Source: Globomyces pollinis-pini
Taxonomy: Eukaryota; Chytridiomycota; Chytridiomycetes; Rhizophydiales; Globomycetaceae
Direction: 5' to 3'
Length of the DNA: 51,504 nucleotides
Assembly: GCA_025399215.1 (NCBI GenBank)
Contig: MU621209.1
Span: 1-51,504, forward strand
Position 1 is the first letter of the stretch, and every line of letters starts with the position of its first letter. The notes beneath the pieces were generated by a model that searched no databases, was not told the origin of the DNA, and was given only the letters and a program-made list of their open reading frames with translations. The translations under genes and the position numbers were made by a program. Positions 44,198 through 51,504 of the stretch are shown here, in pieces.

Positions 44198-44467
44198 GAA
44201 AAAATTTAAAATGCAATACAATCTGAAGACAAAGACTTAAGAGAGTGCTATAAAATGTAAGAAATATTCAAAGGAGCTAGAGCTTGAATATGGGATTCTA
44301 TTGACCAACTAGCATAGGAGTTTATGGTAGAAAAGAAACGGAAAGATCTAGTAGAGTGTTATATTCTATCGCATAGCTCAAGTGTTACATTCGACATATC
44401 TATGAATTGCAGGATTCATCTGGCAAATTGACACGAAAAACAATGTCGTGACTTTCCCCTACATTAG

Positions 44468-45405
44468 ATGGCAACACCAAAAGAAGCAGTGAAGCAATTA
44501 TCATTCACTATAAATTTCGTCACGTCACTCTGGGGACCAGATCAAATTATACAGATTGAATCGGGACAAGAGCTAATTTTAGGTAGATGTGGTGATGAAT
44601 CTACTGTGTTAATATCAAATCAAGCAATTCGATTCAATTCTAAAGTAATATCAAGGAAACATGCATTCTTTCAATTCGTAGACAATAAGGTTTGTTTTTT
44701 TATGGATATCATTCATATGTATTTAGCTTTTTCTTAAAGATACAAAGAGTTCGAGTGGTACATTTCTAAACAACAAACGATTGTCACCTCCTGGAGCTGA
44801 AAGTGGATTGATAGAACTGAACGACAGTGATCTATTAACATTTGGTATAAGCTTTTTACTTACTTGTTAGGACAAGATTGTCCAGGACCAGATGGAAGTA
44901 ATTTGAATAGTAAACTCTGATTAATTCTCAGCCATATACAAAGCCGTAAGCTTCAGAGTTTTATTAGACAGAACTGAATCAAGACCTGTAATAGCTTCGA
45001 GTGTATCCGATGTATTGCTCGATAACTATGCTTCCAATTAGTAACTCAAAAGGGCTAACTTTAGTAGTCGACCATCAGTTAACAATCCAGATATTGAATT
45101 AGAATTTGACGCCATTTGGGAATCTATTCATCATGGATTAGATTCTGGTATTCGGAAATATCTGAATCTTGCAATTCCTGCAAGCAACAAATTAGAGAAC
45201 CTTGGAGTATTTGATAGTATAACTGAGGGTATTTCGAAAACGGAAGCACGTAAACTTACGATGAACTACAAAATAGTCAAAGCTCCAACAGTAAGTGACA
45301 AGGTAATATTCTTATAAATAACACGTTTAGAATTCCGTTGAAACAGATCTTAATGGACCAGTCATTCAAACTCTTATTAGTGAACAAAAGAGTATCTTTG
45401 GTTAA
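44468..45405 (+). CDS. FHA-domain protein
   Basis: About 257 residues. The N-terminal forkhead-associated domain has ELILGRCGDE, SKVISRKHAFFQFVD, IKDTKSSSGTFLNNKRLSPP and IELNDSDLLTFGQD, including the conserved G-R, S-x-x-H and N residues that bind phosphothreonine. Frame is restored over five introns (about 44690-44740, 44846-44871, 44896-44930, 45039-45062 and 45301-45328). The C-terminal 90 residues are helical (IWESIHHGLDSGIRKYLNLA) without a recognised domain or transmembrane tail. The FHA placement resembles SLMAP/Far-type proteins, but without their membrane anchor I cannot assign it. It is divergent from the Pfs2 gene, with about 270 bases between starts. Confidence 0.8.
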
Positions 45406-45518
45406 GAATGTAGTTCCAATAATTTTTTTTATTTTTTTTTGAGATAACCCTAATAACCCTACATCCAAACTTTTACCAATTCAATTCTTAGACAAAGTGC
45501 ATTCAATTCCTCTTAACC

Positions 45519-47246
45519 ATGAAGGTTCTCTTTCCAAATTATTAAGCTTTCTTATAGCCTTCAAATGATCAAATATTAGAACTCTTCAATAAATTGGACG
45601 AAAAAAAATTAGGTTATTTAGACATCGATACCATTTCAAATGCTCTCAAAAATCAATTCCAAAATCAAAATATTCATATAAATAATAGAAATTATTATGC
45701 AAAGGAATTGGTTAGAATATGTGACAAAACAAATTCTGGTCAAGTTACACTACAAGAGTTTAAAGATTTCATTTTGGAAAAGGATTTACAATTACAATCA
45801 TTGTTCAAAAAAATATCTCAGAATGGAAAATATATTGGTTTAGAAAAATTAGAAACAAGTGTAAAGGAAGCAGGTTGGACATTACTCGCTAATGATAGGT
45901 TATGATGTGTCTTCAAAGGATTTACAATCACTATTGGCTGAAATTGACTACAACAAAGATGGTGTCATTGATTACTCAGAATGGAGAGACTTTCTATTAC
46001 TTTTGCCTCATAAACCAACGTTTATTAATATTTTCAAGTTCTTCAGTACTGTGTCAAACGTTGACTTCAATTCTGATGCCAATGCATTACCTAGTTCAGA
46101 TACTTTCAATTTTACCCTTCGGTTGAAGTATTTATTGGCTGGAGGTGTTGCTGGGGCAGTAAGTCGAACAGCAACTGCCCCTCTTGACAGGTTAAAGGTA
46201 TGTATGTCTCTTAACTTATCGCAAATTTTGTACTTCAATCTTTTTTATATTTACAGTATTAATGATTAAATAGGTGTTACTACAAACTGACACTCATAAT
46301 CACCGAGCTTATTCACACTGGGTATCTATCAAAAAAGGTGTGAATATCATATATAACGATGGTGGGATACGATCGTAAGTTCTTTAATTTCCCTGATTTT
46401 TTAGCTTTTTTAAAGGGAATGGGCTCAATTGCTTGAAGATTATTCCAGGTAATCATCATTTCTAATAACCATAGAATCTGCTTTGAAATTTTACGTATTT
46501 GAAACATCTAAAGACCTCTTAAGCGACTATTACAAAGTGAATAAGGATGATTTAGGTATTTCATCAAGATTTTTGGCAGGTGGTATGGCTGGTCTTATAT
46601 CACAATTTGCAATTTACCCAATGGAAACCATAAAGACTCGATTAATGGCCCAAATTAAATCTCACCCAAAGGCTAGACCTTCTTTGACTGTTGATATTGA
46701 ATCAAACATTAGTACAACTGTTCGAAATTTGTATCGAGAAAATGGTATTAGGGCATTTTATAGAGGTTGTATACCGGCCCTGATTGGTATAAATATGTCT
46801 AAAACTAATTTTGAATAGGTACCAATCTAATTATTAATCATTAGGTATTGTTCCCTATGCTGGTATTGATCTTGCTGTATTTGAAACGCTGAAACTGGCG
46901 TGGGGTAATTTTCAACCAGATTCACAAAGAATGCCTATCCCTGTTATGCTAAGTTGTGGGATGTTTAGCGGAATGTGTGGGGCCGTCATATGTTATCCTT
47001 TGGGGTTAATCCGAACAAGGTATGAAATTATGCTGTATTTTACAAGTTAGACTCCAAGCACAAGGAACTTTGAGTCATCCGACATACTATAATTCCTCTT
47101 TCGATGTTATAAGAAAAACTTATCAATTGGAAGGGTTGATAGGTTTTTATAGAGGATTGGCTCCAACTCTGTTGAAAGTTTTACCAGCAATATCCATATC
47201 ATATGTTGTCTATGAGCATTCAAAGTTGGCATTAAATCTTGAATAA
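45519..47246 (+). CDS. Ca-dependent mitochondrial carrier (SCaMC/Sal1, ATP-Mg/Pi type)
   Basis: About 490 residues. The N-terminal half has EF hands, best preserved as DYNKDGVIDYSE (12-residue Ca loop) and CDKTNSGQVTLQEF, with two weaker ones (LFNKLDEKKLGYLD and a degenerate third). The carrier half has three repeats, each with the P-x-D/E-x-x-K/R motif or a variant: TAPLDRLKV, IYPMETIKTR and CYPLGLIRTR. It also has GGMAGLISQFA, RAFYRGCIPALIGIVPYAGI + DLAVFE and GFYRGLAPTLLKVLPAISIS + YVVYE. It exchanges adenine nucleotide-Mg for phosphate at the inner membrane. The ATG at 45519 is followed after two codons by a 33-nt intron. Convergent with Brx1 (50 bases between stops). Confidence 0.92.
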
Positions 47247-47296
47247 TTAATTTAATAAAATCAGATGAAAATATGATATTTATTTTTAATAATTCA

Positions 47297-48421
47297 CTAA
47301 TGAAAGACATCAGAGAGAGGATCTTTTTCAATTTGATTTTCTTTGATTTTAATATCTCTTTGTGCTTTATCGTTTTGACGTTTGTGGTGCTTAATTGCTG
47401 ATTGACCTTTGAGTTGTCTTCGATAGTTATTTGGTGTAACAAATTCTGAGTTTTCATACAAAGTAGATCCTCCAAATGAACCGTCAAATATTCTCATAAT
47501 TTCCAAAACAAATCTAGGGCCAATTTCTACCAATGAGATGGGTTTGTCTCCTGTAGATTTCTTTGCTTTCTTTTTTGATTCTTTTGCTTCTTGACGTTCA
47601 ACTTCTTTATCAGCCAAAGAATCTTCAATAATTTGAAAATTTCTAATCCAAATCTTATTATCAACTACTGAGAAACTCATAACATGATCAATGAATGGCT
47701 TGATTTTTCTTGATGTGCGAGGAGTTCCAAATGTCTACCAATGGTTAAACAAATTAGATTTACTTGAGTGAACATTTCTTTCAAGAGTTGCAGGTGAGCC
47801 TCTCCATCAAAAGCACCATCGAATGAAAGAACAGGTCGTGAACCTTTCAGACAATTGCCTGTCATATTCAATTCATCCATGGTGTGAACTAATATGTAAA
47901 TATAAAGCGAAAAATACCATTTCGAACCATAAACTTAGCTGATGGCCCATTTGGGGTTTTAGACATCCACAAATACATATCTTGATGCTTCCTCACTTCA
48001 AAATATAAGCAATTGTTGCAATTATTTAATTCTGCAATTTCATTTAAATCCTCTAAATGTGCCTTGCTGTCTAACTTTGCGTCCTTCTTTGAATGTGGAA
48101 GTAAATTGTGAATATCTTGCATGAGATGACGATATCTAAAAGTGAATGACCATATCTTTACCTGTATGTGATTCCCCTTGAGGACACCAGTAAAACCCTT
48201 TGTTTGTTCTTGACTGTAGCTGACTCCGTATCATTTTGAGACACTGTTGAATTGTGATTTTTTAATAAAGATTTTCGACCTTGAAGAGTTTGTTCATCAT
48301 CCGAGTCGTCATCGTCCTCCATCAATTCCTGGTCTCCATTTGAGATAGCGACGAACTCTTTACGTTTTTTTGGTTCGTTTTGCTCACTTTTATGGAGTTG
48401 GGTAATTGTACGTTTTCCCAT
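47297..48421 (-). CDS. BRX1: Ribosome biogenesis protein Brx1 (Brix domain)
   Basis: 60S ribosome assembly factor with a Brix fold. VLLVSSRGITYRYRHLMQDI + HNLLPHSKKDAKLD opens the domain, followed by ELNNCNNCLYFEVRKHQDMY + LWMSKTPNGPSAKF, MDELNMTGNCLKGSRPVLSF + DGAFD, and SLVEIGPRFVLEIMRIFDGS + FGGSTLYEN. All are family hallmarks. A charged N-terminal stretch (LMEDDDDSDDEQ) and a basic Lys-rich C-terminus are as expected. The start at 48421 (MGKRTITQLH) was chosen over an upstream Met whose extension is a non-conserved hydrophobic run. Four introns of about 26-35 nt. About 330 residues, slightly longer than yeast. Confidence 0.95.
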
Positions 48422-48584
48422 TTTGTGGTTAGTTGTAAAAAAAAAAATTAAACTCATACCATTTAGCAAACTTCAGTCGTTAAACCGAAGATATTCATAG
48501 CAAAAACTCCCTTATGCATTTCATTGCTAACGTGCTGGCTTTTTGAATTAGAGTTCATCAATTTATTAGTAACTACATGCAAAT

Positions 48585-49354
48585 CTACAGCGCTGTACCC
48601 CGCTCAAAGTTAGCTTTGATTTCAGTTGTATATTTTCCATATGCTCTTTCAATCTTTTTGTTGAAATTCATATTACGTTCATTAATATATGTGCTAACAG
48701 TTAAGGAAATTAAAAGAACGTACACATCATCATCTTCGTTAAATGCTCGTCTTCTTGAAAATGCACCTCCTACAAAATTAATCTGTTCATAAGATTACGT
48801 TTTTTGGTTTGTTTCTCCACATCATGAACTAAACGATCAATAGCTTCTTTTGATGGTTTATGATCAGGATCTGCGTAAGAGAGAGAATCGACTCCTCTAT
48901 AAAATTCTTGTGGGTCTGTATTGCTTTTTTGTTGTTCATATGAATTTAAATTTGGTTTAAACTCTGAGATCATATTCTTATACTTTTTGTGAGCAATTTG
49001 AGCAAAGTCAGTAAACCCTGTATACGTATTTAAGTATAAAAGAATCATACCTCTGTCAACTTTCTCTGCTTTTTCTTTTTGTTTGACATCCCAACGTTCG
49101 ACATCATCAATAGTATACTTCAAATTGTCCATTCTTTCGGAGTCAATTCCATTTAATTCATATTCTTGTTTTTGTAATAATTCTTCAGCTTGTTTCCTTT
49201 TCTTATTAACTGGAACTAAAGTAGTTTTCGTTTTATGTTCGTCTATCACATCCTTTTTATTCAACAAAAGCGATTTTTTCTACTGATCAAATGATTTCAA
49301 ATTTACTCTTAATTCTGCCAATTTTTGTAATCTTTCCTTTTGAGTTTCTGACAT
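48585..49354 (-). CDS. SYF2: Pre-mRNA splicing factor Syf2
   Basis: Component of the Prp19/NTC complex, about 216 residues. Signatures are [60 protein letters not shown] + R, and [20 protein letters not shown] + [14 protein letters not shown] at the end. Four introns: 49280-49306 (27 nt), about 49020-49051 (33 nt), about 48768-48796 (30 nt) and about 48716-48747. The first has an in-frame stop and the second, 33 nt, lacks one, so its retention would insert 11 residues ([15 protein letters not shown]). The true stop is at 48585, in the last exon (YINERN...). Confidence 0.93.
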
Positions 49355-49620
49355 TTTTGAGAAAAATTAAGGGAAAACTCCACATCCTTTATAGTTACTG
49401 ACTATACACCAAAAATGATAACTCAAACAAGTTTATTAAAGTTCTTGATGAAATAGAACATTGTAGTACAATTCGTGTAATTGACATTGATGTACTTTTA
49501 CAATTTACATTGGATACAGATAGTGATAATTCATTCATAGAATCGTAGTGTATTATAAGGTATTTAAGAATCTCAGCAATTTTCGTTTGGTTTTTTTTAC
49601 TTTTTTTAAAAAAAATTTCA
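49355..49620. other. Divergent promoter region with homopolymer runs
   Basis: This lies between the starts of Syf2 (minus) and the RRM gene (plus). It contains T-rich and A-rich runs at about 49590-49615. No gene was found. Confidence 0.5.
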
Positions 49621-50713
49621 ATGGATGGTAACTTTACTTGATACATAATACAGTTAAAAAGAGCCAAACAATTATAGGCAAAAATCAGATCGTGATAATT
49701 CAGAAGGAAAACATCCTTCTCGAGTAGAAAGAGATCGTAGAGAAGGAAATTATTCAGACAGGAATGATAGACGACGATCTGATTACAGAAGAGATGACAG
49801 AAGAGATGATTCTAGACGCGATGATCGCAGGGGAGATTCAAGAAGAGATGATCGTCGAAGTGATAATCGAAGAGATGAACGCAGGGATGACCGAAATGAT
49901 TCCAAAGATGATTATAGAAGTGATAGTCGAAGGGATGATTCTAGACGTGATGATCGCAGGGGAGATGATTTCAGAAGAGATGATTCTCGTAATCAAGATC
50001 GCCGACGAGACGACCCAAAGAGGGATGATCGACGAAACGATTCAAGATTCGATTCCAGGTAAACCTTAAAATAAATATTTATAGTTAAGAATGGATGCTG
50101 CATTTTCACCTGCAGAGGTCAAAAAAATTGTGGACCAGTTTGCAACACCAGTCCATGACCCAAATAGTGGTATACCGACACCTTTTTAACTGGCTAGGTA
50201 TTTTATGTTATTATAATTATATAGATAAAAGCGCTGACACAATATACATATCAAATTTACCACAAACTGTTACAGAACAATCTCTTGCGGAATTTTTCGG
50301 GTCTGTTGGAATTATTAAGGTGAGAATATCCATTGCTTTTATTTTTATTTATTTTTGAATATTTTCACTGGTGTATACATTTATAGTTAACTTTTTAACA
50401 TTCTTAGAAAGATAAAAGAACACTGGGGCCCAAAGTTTGGATTTACAGAGATAAAGTCAGTGGAATGATTAAGGGTGATGCTACAGTGACATATGCTGAT
50501 CCATCGGCCGCAGATGGTGCCATCAATTGGTTCGACGGTACCCTTCCATTTTAATTATTTGAAGGAAAACCATTTGAAGGATCAATCTTGAAAGTTGAGA
50601 AAGCCAGAGCTCTTGCACCACCACCAGGAGGTTGGAATGCAAAGAGAGGTGATGAAAACAATCAAATCTTATTATTAGGTGGTCGTGGTGGATATCGCGG
50701 AGGCCGTTTTTGA
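49621..50713 (+). CDS. FET (FUS/EWS/TAF15)-like RRM protein with Arg-Asp repeat N-terminus
   Basis: About 290 residues. The start at 49621 (MDEP) is followed by a 34-nt intron and then about 110 residues of RRDD/RDDR repeats at 49680-50055. After a spacer comes an RRM: DTIYISNLPQTVTEQSLAEF + FGSVGIIK, then VWIYRDKVSGMIKGDATVTY + ADPSAADGAINWFDGKPFEG. The RRM follows the FET-family arrangement (GIIK, KGxATV, AINWFDGK). The C-terminus has a short GGRGGYRGGRF box and no RanBP2 zinc finger. It is probably an RNA-binding transcription/splicing protein. The last intron is about 87 nt; intron 50170-50224 is a two-unit composite. Plant and fungal TAF15-like proteins share the layout. Confidence 0.82.
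50170..50224 (+). other. Composite intron of two abutted units in the FET-like gene
   Basis: Units 50170-50197 (28 nt) and 50198-50224 (27 nt) join at GCTAG|GTATT. Removing both restores HDPNS / DKSADTIYIS. Confidence 0.65.
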
Positions 50714-50891
50714 ATTGGGTAAATGATTACTGTCAATCATTTAATATAACACGTTGGCTTTACAAGTAAATAATGGATTTGCGGGTTTCTATTGTGTTTG
50801 ATACGGAAGATTTTCATTGAATCCATATTTTTGCATTGAGCGGACGTTTCCAACTTCAGTATTGCACAATGATAACTGGTTTTAAAAAAAT

Positions 50892-51223
50892 ATGGCTGAA
50901 ATTAATTATAAAACAGTCACTTGCATAACCTTGCGTAAAAAACTCTAGGACAATTTATTTGATCTGTCGGACTTACAATTGCCTCCGCATTAAAGATTGG
51001 AACCACATTTTCGCTTGAATCAACTCATGATAAGATTTCTACTCTTTCGAATTACATAAATTGTTCCTTGTCTTTGTTAGATAAATATCTTGATTCCATT
51101 GGTAATTGTCGATTAATTCCACCAGAATCTAGTGACCAGATCAGATCTGAGACAGCTCAAATAACCTTTGCTTATGCTTTCGTTCAATACTGTGAAGTAG
51201 TCTCAGTTCTTGAATCAGATTAG
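50892..51223 (+). CDS. Possible small protein, function unknown
   Basis: Coding-like open stretch from about 50996 (TTFSLESTHDKISTLSNYIN, LDKYLDSIGNCRLIPPESSD, AYAFVQYCEVVSVLESD) to a TAG at 51221-51223. A plausible first exon is ATG 50892 (MAEINYKT), joined across an 80-nt intron ending AAAG at 50995. It would be a helical protein of about 80 residues. I recognise no family, and the splice choice is uncertain. Confidence 0.35.
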
Positions 51224-51309
51224 TTCCAATTCCATTCAAAATTCCATCCTAACTCACATTCAAGAATTCATCAATTTGTCGACTATCTTTTGTTTTCGCG
51301 TCCGATACT

Positions 51310-51504
51310 TCAATATTTGGTGTGCATTCCATTCGCGTCTTTAACAGCCTGTAATCGTTTCCCATAGTTTCCACAGAACTTTGTGCATAATTCTGGTGTA
51401 AGTTGTAACCAAATTGATGTTAAAGCTTCCCAAAGCTCATCTTTTGACGTGCACTCTTGAAATTCAGTTTCAAGTTTATGCTTCATCCATTGCCAGACAT
51501 TCTC
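51310..51504 (-). mobile_element. Tc1/mariner-type transposase, C-terminal fragment (continues beyond window)
   Basis: The minus frame from the window edge reads ENVWQWMKHKLETEFQECTS, KDELWEALTSIWLQLTPELC, NYGKRLQAVKDANGMHTKY then a stop at 51310. This is the typical end of Tc1/mariner DDE transposases (NP-IE-VW..MK, and RR-QAV..A-G--T-Y). The catalytic core lies outside the window, so completeness is unknown. I saw no obvious inverted terminal repeat downstream between 51224 and 51309, but the partner is outside too. Confidence 0.8.

Overview
This is an AT-rich, very gene-dense window from a nuclear genome. About two dozen protein genes lie on both strands, often 40-300 bases apart. Nearly all are split by tiny spliceosomal introns. 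Most introns are 23-33 nt, start GT and end AG, often with a TAAT/TAAC-like branch region, and the coding frame rejoins cleanly across them. The gene content points to the fungal side of the opisthokonts: Snt2, Vps3844 (DUF3844), DUF8032, and a UFD1-like zinc-finger protein. A cilium and microtubule set (katanin p80, a CCDC87-like protein, a three-domain doublecortin protein, a CAP-Gly protein) suggests a flagellated zoospore. My inference is an early-diverging zoosporic fungus or Rozella-type relative. This rests on gene content and not on a species match.

Layout. 1-2733 (minus): N-terminal part of a CAP-Gly coiled-coil protein. 3286-6544 (minus): Snt2-type chromatin reader (BAH, PHD, ELM2, SANT, GATA-like, PHD, extended PHD, GATA-like), divergent from a class I glutamine amidotransferase (6594-7493). 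7583-9633 (minus): acidic Ser/Thr-rich membrane-anchored protein. 9689-12550 (minus): tandem MATH domains plus coiled coil. 12696-14025 (minus): U5 snRNP 40K WD40 protein. 14162-14768 (minus): short Vps3844-like EGF/TM protein. 15.1-17.7 kb is a degenerate repeat island holding a broken copy of a katanin segment. 17934-20660: katanin p80. 20699-25633: TAF2 with two C-terminal bromodomains. 25745-29021: CCDC87-like. 29042-30054 (minus): two-copy DUF8032. 30913-31653: secreted protein. 31734-33863 (minus): UFD1-like/zinc-finger protein. 34085-35511: Cdc20/Cdh1-family activator. 35632-37172 (minus): PWWP plus TFIIS-N/LEDGF-like protein. 37292-39010 (minus): serine hydroxymethyltransferase. 39397-41549: three-DCX protein. 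41632-42042 (minus): mitochondrial SSB. 42140-44197 (minus): Pfs2/WDR33. 44468-45405: FHA protein. 45519-47246: Ca-dependent mitochondrial carrier. 47297-48421 (minus): Brx1. 48585-49354 (minus): Syf2. 49621-50713: FET-like RRM protein. The window ends in a Tc1/mariner transposase fragment (minus).

The genes do not form one pathway. They include nuclear gene-expression machinery (Snt2, TAF2, U5-40K, Syf2, Pfs2, Brx1, PWWP, RRM), microtubule/flagellum factors and mitochondrial functions.

The most unusual signals are as follows. (1) Several longer introns look like chains of complete 23-32 nt introns abutted AG|GT with zero-length exons between them, seen in five genes. (2) A tandem bromodomain pair is fused to TAF2. 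(3) The 15-17.7 kb island contains repeats and a duplicated intron-exon segment. Splice structures were inferred by eye from frame and family conservation. No tRNA, rRNA or CRISPR was seen.
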